Below are positions 49,162 to 56,654 of a DNA stretch of 58,888 bases, piece after piece. The stretch spans positions 1-58,888 of the forward strand of contig NZ_JAMOHY010000018.1 of assembly GCF_024448695.1 (NCBI RefSeq). Reading direction: 5' to 3'. The notes under the pieces are model-generated. The model did no database searches and was not told the DNA's origin. It saw only the letters and a list, made by a program, of their open reading frames with translations. The stretch is from Stutzerimonas stutzeri (GTDB taxonomy: Bacteria; Pseudomonadota; Gammaproteobacteria; Pseudomonadales; Pseudomonadaceae). How positions within the stretch are numbered: the first letter of the stretch is position 1; every line of letters starts with the position of its first letter. The translations under genes and the position numbers were made by a program.

Positions 49162-49506
49162 GACTACCACCGTTGAGTTCAAGAACCTGAGCAAGGCGGC
49201 TCCGTACGGAGCGCATGGCGGTCATCTTGGAGATCGGCTCGAAATGGCAGAATCCTGCTTTGGTTGCCTGCATCTCCTTCCTTGGTAGTAAGGCATCAGG
49301 CCGCCACGCGATCCTTGTAGCCAGTGCGCCGGTAGCAAGGCGAAAACACACAGCGTTTGGGAAGTTTTCCCTGCATCGGCGGGAGCTTTTCCGTATCGAG
49401 CGGAGTTCGCGCTTCCAATAATCGACCTGCCTGGCCATTCGCTCGCAACGGACAACCTCGTTCATGCGGCAAGGCCTTGTTCGTATCGACCAAGGGAATC
49501 GCAACC
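49162..49506. promoter_or_regulatory. Divergent exaB-exaA control region
   Basis: These 345 bases must hold both promoters. Two near-identical motifs, GGTAGTAAGGC (49284-49294) and GGTAGCAAGGC (49331-49341), are spaced 47 bases apart, and a similar GGTAGTAAAGGGC lies inverted at 55369-55381, upstream of the PQQ-ABC operon. They are candidate response-regulator sites. No convincing sigma-54 -24/-12 pair is present (a GG-N9-GC near 49246 has the wrong spacing). No gene is supported here. Confidence 0.5.
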
Positions 49507-51378
49507 ATGACAACAAGATCGCACCCCGGCAGCAAACGCCCTCTCGCCCTCGCCGTACATTGTCTGGCACTGGCCGGTAGTCTGGCGCTGGGTGGCCTTG
49601 CACAGGCCAAGAACGTCACCTGGGAAGACATCGCCAATGACCACCTTTCCACCGAAAACGTCCTGCAATACGGGCTTGGCACCAACGCCCAACGCTGGAG
49701 CCCGCTGGCGCAGGTCAACGAGAGCAATGTCTTCAAGCTGACCCCGGCCTGGTCCTTCTCCTTCGGCGACGAGAAGCAGCGCGGCCAGGAATCCCAGGCC
49801 ATCATCCACGATGGCGTGATCTACGTGACCGGCTCCTATTCGCGCGTGTTCGCACTGGATTCACGCACCGGCAAGCGCCTCTGGAGCTACAGCCATCGCC
49901 TGCCAGACGACATCCGGCCCTGCTGCGACGTGGTCAACCGGGGTGCGGCCATTTATGGCGACAAGATCTATTTCGGCACCCTCGATGCCAGCGTCGTGGC
50001 ACTCAACAAGGACACCGGCAAGGTCGTCTGGCGCAAGAAGTTCGGCGATCATGGCGCGGGTTACACCATGACCGGCGCACCCACCCTGGTAAAGGACGGC
50101 AAGACCGGCAAGACGCTGCTCATTCACGGCAGCTCCGGCGACGAATTCGGCATCGTCGGCAAGCTCTTCGCCCGCGACCCGGACACCGGCGAGGAAGTCT
50201 GGATGCGCCCCTTCGTCGAAGGCCACATGGGCCGTCTGAACGGCAAGGAAAGCACGCCCACTGGCGACATCAAGGCGCCATCCTGGCCGGACGATCCGAA
50301 TCACCCTACCGGCAAGAAGGAAGCCTGGAGCCAGGGCGGCGGTGCACCCTGGCAGAGCGCGAGCTTCGACCCGGAAACCAACACCATCATCGTCGGCGCC
50401 GGCAACCCGGCCCCCTGGAATGGCTGGGAGCGCACCAGCGACGGTGGCGATCCGAAGGACTACGACAGCCTTTATACCTCCGGCCAGGTCGGGGTTGATC
50501 CGAGCACCGGCGAAGTGAAGTGGTTCTACCAGCACACCCCGAACGATGCCTGGGATTTCTCCGGCAACAACGAACTGGTGCTGTTCGACTACAAAGACAA
50601 GAGCGGCAAGACCGTCAAGGCCACCGCCCACGCTGACCGCAACGGCTTCTTCTATGTGGTCGACCGCAAGGACGGCAAGTTGAAGAACGCCTTCCCCTTC
50701 GTCGACAACATCACCTGGGCCAGCCATATCGACCTCAAGACCGGACGCCCGGTCGAACGTGAAGGCCAGCGCCCACCAAGGCCCGAACCAGGTGAAACAC
50801 GCGGCAAATCGGTCGAGGTCTCGCCACCCTTCCTCGGCGGCAAGAACTGGAACCCCATGGCCTACAGCCAGGACACCGGTCTGTTCTACGTGCCTGCCAA
50901 CCACTGGAAAGAGGATTACTGGACCGAGGAAGTCAGCTACAAGAAAGGCAACGCCTACCTCGGACAGGGCTTTCGCATCAAGCGCATGTACGACGACCAC
51001 GTCGGCATTCTGCGCGCCATGGACCCCACCACCGGCAAGGTCGCCTGGGAACACAAGGAGCCACTGCCCTTATGGGCCGGCGTGCTGGCAACCAAGGGCA
51101 ATCTGGTCTTTACCGGCACCAGCGATGGTTACTTCAAGGCCTTCAACGCGAAAACCGGCGCCGAGCTGTGGAAATTCCAGACCGGTAGCGGAATCATCTC
51201 CCCGCCGATTACCTGGGATCAGGACGGCCAGCAATACATCGGCGTGACCGTCGGCTATGGCGGCGCGGTGCCGCTATGGGGTGGCGACATGGCCACCCTG
51301 ACCAAGCCGGTCGCGCAGGGTGGTTCGTTCTGGGTATTTAAACTACCCGAGTGGGACAGCAAGACCGCGAAGCGCTGA
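49507..51378 (+). CDS. exaA: PQQ-dependent (quinoprotein) alcohol dehydrogenase, calcium type
   Basis: The 623-residue product has a 34-residue signal peptide ending GLAQA, then an eight-bladed propeller beginning KNVTWEDIANDHLSTENVLQ. The vicinal disulfide is RPCCDVV. The catalytic base is Asp350 (mature 316) in TPNDAWDFSGNNEL, and blade motifs such as GELWKF-like ends (GAELWKFQTGSG) recur. The residue two after the catalytic Asp is Ser, not the extra Asp of lanthanide enzymes, so calcium is expected. It oxidises ethanol and other alcohols and passes electrons to the cytochrome. The start was chosen by the signal peptide; 50 codons are open upstream. Confidence 0.95.
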   Translation: MTTRSHPGSKRPLALAVHCLALAGSLALGGLAQAKNVTWEDIANDHLSTENVLQYGLGTNAQRWSPLAQVNESNVFKLTPAWSFSFGDEKQRGQESQAIIHDGVIYVTGSYSRVFALDSRTGKRLWSYSHRLPDDIRPCCDVVNRGAAIYGDKIYFGTLDASVVALNKDTGKVVWRKKFGDHGAGYTMTGAPTLVKDGKTGKTLLIHGSSGDEFGIVGKLFARDPDTGEEVWMRPFVEGHMGRLNGKESTPTGDIKAPSWPDDPNHPTGKKEAWSQGGGAPWQSASFDPETNTIIVGAGNPAPWNGWERTSDGGDPKDYDSLYTSGQVGVDPSTGEVKWFYQHTPNDAWDFSGNNELVLFDYKDKSGKTVKATAHADRNGFFYVVDRKDGKLKNAFPFVDNITWASHIDLKTGRPVEREGQRPPRPEPGETRGKSVEVSPPFLGGKNWNPMAYSQDTGLFYVPANHWKEDYWTEEVSYKKGNAYLGQGFRIKRMYDDHVGILRAMDPTTGKVAWEHKEPLPLWAGVLATKGNLVFTGTSDGYFKAFNAKTGAELWKFQTGSGIISPPITWDQDGQQYIGVTVGYGGAVPLWGGDMATLTKPVAQGGSFWVFKLPEWDSKTAKR

Positions 51379-51425
51379 CTTGTTCGGCCTTTATGGCCCC
51401 GTGGCCGAATGAATTCGGCCCTACG
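51379..51425. repeat. Dispersed two-palindrome repeat, family B (copy 4)
   Basis: CTTGTTCGGCC and GGCCCC, then GTGGCCGAATGAATTCGGCC followed by CTACGG, lie directly after the exaA stop codon. The second unit is a perfect GGCCGAAT..ATTCGGCC palindrome. It has the same architecture as the copies at 22029, 26871 and 37591. Confidence 0.65.
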
Positions 51426-51500
51426 GACAGCCATGGAATTGATCGGGAACCGGCAGAGTTGGCGCTCTCGGTTCCCGGCATCCAGCTCTCAGCTTCTTGT

Positions 51501-51520
51501 GAGAGCGGACTTGTCCGCGA
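51501..51520. repeat. Single REP unit, family A
   Basis: GAGAGCGGACTTGTCCGCGA is a palindrome (GCGGAC-TT-GTCCGC) identical in core to the units bracketing the RAYT gene at 52325. It lies between exaA and the pentapeptide-repeat gene. Confidence 0.65.
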
Positions 51521-51572
51521 TTTAGCAGCTAACGCCGCTCCAGAACCTCCCCATCCCAACAGGGAACCTGTC

Positions 51573-52220
51573 ATGAAATCACCCAATCTTCTGCTTCCCC
51601 TCCTGCTGCTTGCCAGCATCACAGCCCATGCCGATGGCGATCAGCCGACCATCAACGGCTGTGTACTACAGCCCGAAAGCCAATGCCCCAACGCCGATTT
51701 GCGCGGCGCCGACCTCAGCAACATGGACCTGAGCAAAATCAATCTGGCCGGAGCCAATCTGTCCGGCGCAAATCTGCGTCACACCCGGCTTGATCTGGCC
51801 AATCTGGAGAAAGCAGACCTCAGCGGTGCCATCCTCAACCGTGCCAGCCTGCAACAGGCCAATCTGCGCCTGACGAATTTCACCAATGCCCGACTGGTCG
51901 CGATCCAGGGCTGGGGGCTATTCGCCCAAGCAGCCCAGTTCCAGAGTGCCGACCTGTCTGCCGCCAACCTGGAATTCGCCCGCATGAGCGGGGCCAAATT
52001 GCATGGAGCGAAGCTGACGGCAGCGAACCTGGAAATGGCCTGGCTGAGCAAGGCCGACCTCAAGGGCGCCGACCTTACCGATGCCAACCTGCAGGAAGCC
52101 AAGCTGAACGACGCCAACCTGGCCAGCGCCACCCTTACCGGCGCACGCCGCCACTACGCAACCTTTCAGGGAACCAACATGGAGCAATGCACCGATTGCC
52201 CACAGGATTGGGAGAAATAA
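51573..52220 (+). CDS. Exported pentapeptide-repeat protein linked to alcohol dehydrogenase
   Basis: The 215-residue product has a signal peptide (MKSPNLLLPLLLLASITAHA), then a pentapeptide-repeat helix with at least 25 A(D/N)LxX-type repeats from about residue 42 to 200 (ADLRGADLSNMDLSKINLAG onward). Short caps with two cysteines each follow at both ends (GCVLQPESQC and CTDCPQDWEK), so disulfides are likely. AGGGAACC precedes the ATG. A pentapeptide-repeat gene also lies beside pedE in P. putida, so the link is conserved, but its role is unknown. It is transcribed in the same direction as exaA. Confidence 0.87.
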   Translation: MKSPNLLLPLLLLASITAHADGDQPTINGCVLQPESQCPNADLRGADLSNMDLSKINLAGANLSGANLRHTRLDLANLEKADLSGAILNRASLQQANLRLTNFTNARLVAIQGWGLFAQAAQFQSADLSAANLEFARMSGAKLHGAKLTAANLEMAWLSKADLKGADLTDANLQEAKLNDANLASATLTGARRHYATFQGTNMEQCTDCPQDWEK

Positions 52221-52221
52221 C

Positions 52222-52317
52222 GCTCGCGGACAAGTCCGCCACCACCACGGTGCGGCCTCGCGCACAGGCTAAACAACCACACCGATCCCCGTGGGAGCGG
52301 ACTTGTCCGCGAGCTTT
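52222..52317. repeat. Inverted REP pair, family A, on the 3' side of the RAYT gene
   Basis: GCTCGCGGACAAGTCCGC (52222-52239) and GTGGGAGCGGACTTGTCCGC (52291-52310, continuing GAGCTTT) are the same unit in opposite orientations, 51 bases apart. The second ends eight bases before the RAYT stop codon at 52325. Together with the pair at 52865-52931 they bracket the gene. Confidence 0.8.
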
Positions 52318-52324
52318 AGGGCAG

Positions 52325-52786
52325 TCATAACCAGATCGCATCCCATAACGGATAATCCCCCACCCGCTCGACCAGTCCGGCACGCAGAGGGTTAGCCACG
52401 ATATAGCGGGCGACAGCTGGCAGATCTTCATCCTTGCGTAACGCGCGGTCGTGATAGCCGTTCTGCCATAACGCCCCTTCGCGCCCCAGGCGGCGGTTTA
52501 TCGCGCGGGCGCTGTTGCTCTTGATGCGTTTCATCAGCTCATCCAGCGGGCGGTCCTGCAGGCTAACCAGCCAGTGAAGATGGTCGGGCATGACCACCCA
52601 GGCCAGTGACGTGGCCCAGCCTTGTTCATGTGTCGCACGCAACTCTGCGACCAGCAGGCGACCTGTGGCGAATGCCCCGAGCAGCGGCTCACGCCGGCGT
52701 ACCGTGGTGGTCAGGAGATAACAGCGGCCCGATTCGGAAAAGCGCCCGAGGCGCAGCCGGTGGGCGGCGATGATGGAGCGGGACAT
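52325..52786 (-). CDS. REP-associated tyrosine transposase (RAYT)
   Basis: The 153-residue product has the Y1/HUH layout: MPDHLHWL with the His-x-His metal site (about residues 65-72) and the catalytic tyrosine region YHDRALRKDEDLPAVARYIV near residues 110-129, followed by ANPLRAGLVERVGDYPLWD. RAYTs cut single-stranded REP DNA and are thought to spread REPs. The gene looks intact. It is bracketed by inverted REP pairs and lies between genes of the alcohol cluster, splitting the pentapeptide-repeat gene from the response regulator. Confidence 0.9.
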   Translation of the reverse strand: MSRSIIAAHRLRLGRFSESGRCYLLTTTVRRREPLLGAFATGRLLVAELRATHEQGWATSLAWVVMPDHLHWLVSLQDRPLDELMKRIKSNSARAINRRLGREGALWQNGYHDRALRKDEDLPAVARYIVANPLRAGLVERVGDYPLWDAIWL

Positions 52787-52864
52787 TCCATTGTCTTCGT
52801 TGGATTAACGGTTATGGATGTAGCACAAACGCTCGCAGGGAAATCCGCGCTGGATCATAAAAGC

Positions 52865-52931
52865 AAAGCTCGCGGACAAGTCCGCACGGTTGTCCAGTCT
52901 TTTGTGGGAGCGGACTTGTCCGCGAGCTTTT
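52865..52931. repeat. Inverted REP pair, family A, on the 5' side of the RAYT gene
   Basis: AAGCTCGCGGACAAGTCCGC (52866-52885) and GTGGGAGCGGACTTGTCCGC (52904-52923, continuing GAGCTTTT) repeat the pair found on the other side of the gene in the same order. This makes a symmetrical REP-RAYT-REP block. Confidence 0.8.
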
Positions 52932-52936
52932 AGGCC

Positions 52937-53590
52937 TTACCCCACCGCCCGCTCACCCACGCGCAACACGCCCGTATCGATGGCCAGATGTACCAGCTCA
53001 GCCTGGGAGCTGACCTGCAGTTTGCTCTTGAGCAGGGTCAGGTAGTTGGACACCGTCTTGCCGCTGATGCACAGGCGTTCGGCAATGACTCTGGCCGGCG
53101 TGCCCTTGGCCAGCATCACGAATATCTCGAACTCTCGCTGCGTCATGCCCTGCAGGCGTGGATCCTGCGCATTGGCTGCAGTCGGGTTGCGCGCCAGCTG
53201 GGTCGCCAGTGGCTGTTCGATATAGGCATAGCCGGCCAGCGTGCGCCGTACCGCATCCACCAGCACTTGCGGTGAAGAGCTTTTGGTGATGTAGCCCGCG
53301 GCACCGGCATCGAGCGCCTGCCGCACCAAGGGCAACTCATCGTGCATGCTGAAAAACAGCACCCGCAGTTGCGGCAGCCGCTGGATCAGTCGGCGAGTGG
53401 TTTCCAGCCCACTGATACCGGGCAGGCCGACATCCATGATCACCAGACTGGGGATCTCTTCCTGCACTTTTGCCAGTGCTTCTTCGCCATCGCAGGCCTC
53501 GACCACCTGAGCCTCAGGCAGCAATGCACGCAGGAGCGCCGCGTAGCCCTGGCGGACCACGGCATGATCGTCGACGAGAAGAATCTTCAT
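52937..53590 (-). CDS. pedR2: NarL-type response regulator of the alcohol cluster (PedR2-like)
   Basis: The 217-residue protein has a receiver domain (acidic Asp7/Asp8, phosphorylated Asp53 in VIMDVGLPG, then Ser/Thr and Lys in YITKSSSPQ) and a LuxR-type helix-turn-helix (TQREFEIFVMLAKGTPARVI, then ISGKTVSNYLTLLKSKL). It overlaps the sensor kinase gene by four bases. By position next to a pedE/exaA-type dehydrogenase it corresponds to P. putida PedR2, a regulator of calcium- and lanthanide-dependent dehydrogenase genes. The name is by family resemblance and synteny, not by search. Confidence 0.8.
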   Translation of the reverse strand: MKILLVDDHAVVRQGYAALLRALLPEAQVVEACDGEEALAKVQEEIPSLVIMDVGLPGISGLETTRRLIQRLPQLRVLFFSMHDELPLVRQALDAGAAGYITKSSSPQVLVDAVRRTLAGYAYIEQPLATQLARNPTAANAQDPRLQGMTQREFEIFVMLAKGTPARVIAERLCISGKTVSNYLTLLKSKLQVSSQAELVHLAIDTGVLRVGERAVG

Positions 53591-54849
53591 TCGGCCATGA
53601 TCTCCATCAGCGGAATACTCAGAAGAATCGCCCAGCCACTGCCGGAACGACTGGAAAGGGTCAGGGTTCCGCCCAGACAGCGCGCCCGTTCACGCATCGA
53701 GCGCAGCCCGATTCCCAGCGGTCGCGCCTCGCTCGCGCCACAGCCGTTGTCGCGGACCAGCAGCAGCAAGCGCCCGCCGCGCAGACGCAAACGGATGCAC
53801 ACCCGGCTCGCATGAGCGTGTCGGGCCACATTGGTCAGCGCCTCCTGCAGCAGCCGGTACAGGTGTTCCTTGGTGTTCAATGGCAATGCCGGAATGCGCC
53901 CATCGACATGCAGGCGCAGCTCGATACCCTGGGCGTCCCGCCATTGCTGACCCAGCAGGCGGATCGCTTCCGGCAGCTCCAGATGCTCGAGCATCACCGG
54001 GTACAGCTCGCGGGTCAGACGACGGAAGCCGTTCTGCAATTGCTCGCAGTTGTCATCCAGCCTTCGCGCGGTGCTGGCAACCAGCTTTGGCTGATCCTTG
54101 ACGGCCTGCAACAGGCAGGCCTGGGCGCGTATGCCAGCCAGGTACTGGCCAAGATCGTCGTGCAGTGTCTGCGCCAGCTGGGTGCGCTCGCGCTCCTGCA
54201 GGGCCAGCAGCGAATGCGTCAGTTCATCGTTCTCTCGCCGGGCGCTCTGCAAAGAGGTGACCATCCGGTTGAAATGCCCGGCGAGCTGACGCGCTTCGGC
54301 CAGCGAGTGGCTATCCAGACGGCTATCGAGCTGGCCCCGGGAAACCTGCTCCAGAGCTGCAAGCAGTTCATCCAGCACCGCCAGCGCCGGTCGCAGCGCC
54401 CAGCGGATTGCCAACAGGCTAAGCAGCAGCGCAAAGCCGAACAGGGTCAGCAGTTGCAGCAGCGAATCCCAGACCTCGTCGATCTCGTCACCCGGATCGA
54501 CGCTCAGCTGCAACAGCCTGCCATCCGGCAGTGGCAGAGTTACCGGCTCGGCAAGTTCGGCCGGGTAGATCTGATAATCGAGCCAGGAACGCCCGTTCTG
54601 CAGCTCCGACATCTGCCCAGGTTCCAGCCAGCGCACGCGAACATGCCGCAGGTTGTCAGTGAGTTCCGCTTGCAACGCGGCAGGGTCGCGTTCGGCGACC
54701 TCGCTCAGGTAGGTGACCATCGCTTGCGCGGCGTCCAGTTCACGGCCCACGTCATGGCTGGCCTGACGCAGCAGTACCAGCAGACAAACCGTGCCGATCA
54801 GGCCGAAGAACAGCGAGACCAGCCAGTAGATGCGCCAGAGTGCGGACAT
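53587..54849 (-). CDS. pedS2: Membrane sensor histidine kinase (PedS2-like)
   Basis: The 420-residue kinase has two membrane segments (residues about 7-27 and 133-150) enclosing a periplasmic sensor region of about 105 residues that includes the acidic stretch DPGDEIDEVWDS. A HAMP linker (LDELLAALEQVSRGQLDSRL) and a HisKA_3 domain with His230 in AQTLHDDLGQYL follow, with the HATPase near residues 330-415 (EALTNVARHAHA, RDNGCG, GIGLRSMRERA). It precedes and overlaps the response regulator gene. P. putida PedS2 at the same place responds to lanthanides; whether this one does is inference. Confidence 0.82.
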   Translation of the reverse strand: MSALWRIYWLVSLFFGLIGTVCLLVLLRQASHDVGRELDAAQAMVTYLSEVAERDPAALQAELTDNLRHVRVRWLEPGQMSELQNGRSWLDYQIYPAELAEPVTLPLPDGRLLQLSVDPGDEIDEVWDSLLQLLTLFGFALLLSLLAIRWALRPALAVLDELLAALEQVSRGQLDSRLDSHSLAEARQLAGHFNRMVTSLQSARRENDELTHSLLALQERERTQLAQTLHDDLGQYLAGIRAQACLLQAVKDQPKLVASTARRLDDNCEQLQNGFRRLTRELYPVMLEHLELPEAIRLLGQQWRDAQGIELRLHVDGRIPALPLNTKEHLYRLLQEALTNVARHAHASRVCIRLRLRGGRLLLLVRDNGCGASEARPLGIGLRSMRERARCLGGTLTLSSRSGSGWAILLSIPLMEIMAE

Positions 54850-54873
54850 GGAGGCTCGTCCCGGCTGGAAGAA

Positions 54874-55311
54874 TTACTTGACGATGAATTCGCCTTGCAT
54901 GCCCTTGTTCTGCAGCCCCTTGCAATAGAAGGGATAGTTGCCGGGCTTGATCGGCAGGAAGAATATCTCGGCCTCACCGGCATCCTCGAACTCCAGCTCG
55001 AGCAGCGTCACAGCCTTGATCTCGATACCGCCCGCCTCGACCTTGCGCAGGAAGATCGACTGGGCGAATTCGGGGGCCTGAAATGCACATTCCTTCTGGC
55101 CATCGGAGCTGATCTTGAGCTGATAGGCGACGCCGGTTTCAAGCTGATACTGCTTCTGGGAAACCGCGTAATCGCTTTCCTCGGAGCCGAACGCAAGATC
55201 CGGCAGCGACTGCGTGCGCAGCGTCAGGTCACCCGCCGCATGGCTCTGGTCAAAGCCGATCAGGCTGCCGATGAAGAGGATATTGAGCAAAAAGGGCTTG
55301 GCTACGCGCAT
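54874..55311 (-). CDS. Exported cupredoxin-like protein lacking the copper-site histidines
   Basis: The 145-residue product has a signal peptide (MRVAKPFLLNILFIGSLIGF, mature about residue 27). The mature part is a beta-rich domain with the late cupredoxin-like loop GNYPFYCKGLQNKGMQGEFI (Cys130, Met138). A type-1 copper site needs two histidines, but the mature protein has none; its only His (24) is in the signal peptide. It could have lost copper or bind another ligand. It is 24 bases upstream of the sensor kinase gene, in the same direction, and divergent from the PQQ-ABC operon. Confidence 0.78.
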   Translation of the reverse strand: MRVAKPFLLNILFIGSLIGFDQSHAAGDLTLRTQSLPDLAFGSEESDYAVSQKQYQLETGVAYQLKISSDGQKECAFQAPEFAQSIFLRKVEAGGIEIKAVTLLELEFEDAGEAEIFFLPIKPGNYPFYCKGLQNKGMQGEFIVK

Positions 55312-55466
55312 GGGACTGATCTCTTTTGTTGTTATCGATGTGCCTATCCTATGGGCACGACCCCCACCGCCCTTTACTACCTTGGTACACAGCGACTGGT
55401 ACTTTCTGCATATTCCCCCGCTCCGACAGGGTTCCTATGCTGGCCGCAACGCCACAGGAGCTCCCC
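55312..55466. promoter_or_regulatory. Divergent control region of the cupredoxin-like/kinase genes and the PQQ-ABC operon
   Basis: This 155-base gap contains GCCCTTTACTACC (55369-55381), whose complement GGTAGTAAAGGGC resembles the repeated motif between exaA and exaB. The ribosome site ACAGGAG lies just ahead of the ATG at 55467. I see no clear promoter boxes on either strand. Confidence 0.4.
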
Positions 55467-56654
55467 ATGCGCCATTTCCTGCAACACGCCAGCTGCCTGA
55501 TCGCCCTTGCCTGCTGCGCCGCATTGGCTCATGCCGCGCCAGCCAAGGAACTATCCGTGCGTATCGGTTACCTGGGTTATCGCCCCGATCCCGGTCCGCT
55601 ACTCTCCAACGTGATTCCCGAGCCAGCGGATGCCGGGCAGCGCGGGGCCGAGCTGGCCATTGCCGACAGCAACACCACGGGACGTTTCCTCAAGCACAGC
55701 TACCAACTGCAAGCCTTGAACAGCGCAACCCCCGAGCAATTGCTCGAAGAAGCCCGAAAGCTGCATACCGACGGTCTGCGCCTGTTCGTGATCAATGCGC
55801 CGGCCGCCTCGCTGCGACAACTCGCCGAGGCGCTACCCGACAGTCTGCTGATCAATGCTGGCAGCGCCGCTGACGAGCTGCGGACCGACCTTTGCCTGCC
55901 CAACGTGCTGCACACCCTGCCCAGCCGCAGCATGCTCGCCGACGCGCTGGGCCAGTTCCTGTCCGTGCGTCGCTGGAATCGCTGGCTGCTGATCACCGGC
56001 CCGACCGCCGAGGACCAAGCCTATGCCGAGGCCCTGAAGCGCGCAGCCAAACGCTTCGGTCACAAGATCGTCGAGGAAAAGACCTGGAGCTTCGACAACG
56101 ACCAGCGCCGCAGCGCCCAGGCGGAAATGCCGCTGTTCACCCAGGCCCGCGACTACGACGTGGTGGTGGTGGCCGACGAGCGAGGTGATTTTGGCGAGTA
56201 CGTGCCCTACCACACCTGGCTGCCGCGCCCTGTCGTCGGCACCCAGGGCCTGACGCCCACCGGTTGGCACAAGACGGTTGAAACCTACGGTGCCGCACAA
56301 CTGCAAAAACGCTTCGAGGCCCATGCCGATCGCTGGATGAATGACCGCGACTTCGCCGCCTGGATGGGCGTGCGCAGCCTCGCGGCGGCAGTTACCAAGC
56401 TTGGCGAGGCGGACCCTCAGGTCATCCGCCAGCTATCGCTCAGCGAAGAATTGCCACTCGATGGCTTCAAGGGCCGCAAGCTGACCTTCCGCCCGTGGAA
56501 CGGTCAGTTGCGTCAGCCGATTCCGCTGGTGCATCCACGCGGGCTGGTTTCCAACTCGCCGCAGGATGGCTTCCTGCATCCCTCCAGCGAACTCGACACC
56601 CTGGGCTTCGATGCGCCTGAAAGCCGCTGTCGCCTGAGAGAGGATCAATCATGA
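55467..56654 (+). CDS. ABC transporter substrate-binding protein of the PQQ alcohol dehydrogenase system
   Basis: The 395-residue product has a signal peptide (MRHFLQHASCLIALACCAAL ending AHA) and a type I periplasmic-binding fold like branched-chain amino acid receptors: VRIGYLGYRPDPGPLLSNVI, GAELAIADSNTTGRF and WLLITGPTAEDQAYAEALKR. It fits the recurrent PQQ-associated binding protein family found beside alcohol dehydrogenases. The ATG at 55467 follows ACAGGAG; a further 47 open codons upstream are not needed. It overlaps the next gene by four bases. Confidence 0.88.
   Translation: MRHFLQHASCLIALACCAALAHAAPAKELSVRIGYLGYRPDPGPLLSNVIPEPADAGQRGAELAIADSNTTGRFLKHSYQLQALNSATPEQLLEEARKLHTDGLRLFVINAPAASLRQLAEALPDSLLINAGSAADELRTDLCLPNVLHTLPSRSMLADALGQFLSVRRWNRWLLITGPTAEDQAYAEALKRAAKRFGHKIVEEKTWSFDNDQRRSAQAEMPLFTQARDYDVVVVADERGDFGEYVPYHTWLPRPVVGTQGLTPTGWHKTVETYGAAQLQKRFEAHADRWMNDRDFAAWMGVRSLAAAVTKLGEADPQVIRQLSLSEELPLDGFKGRKLTFRPWNGQLRQPIPLVHPRGLVSNSPQDGFLHPSSELDTLGFDAPESRCRLREDQS

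Noticed and set aside
49240..49262. Sigma-54-like promoter (TGGCAG...TGCTT) between exaB and exaA
   Set aside because: The spacing between GG and GC is nine bases, not ten, and the rest of the consensus is poor.
53470..55500. Long plus-strand open frame (676 codons) antisense to pedR2, pedS2 and the cupredoxin-like gene
   Set aside because: High-GC shadow. The minus-strand frames have full family motifs, while this frame is rich in Gln/Arg/His without any recognisable domain and crosses three real genes.
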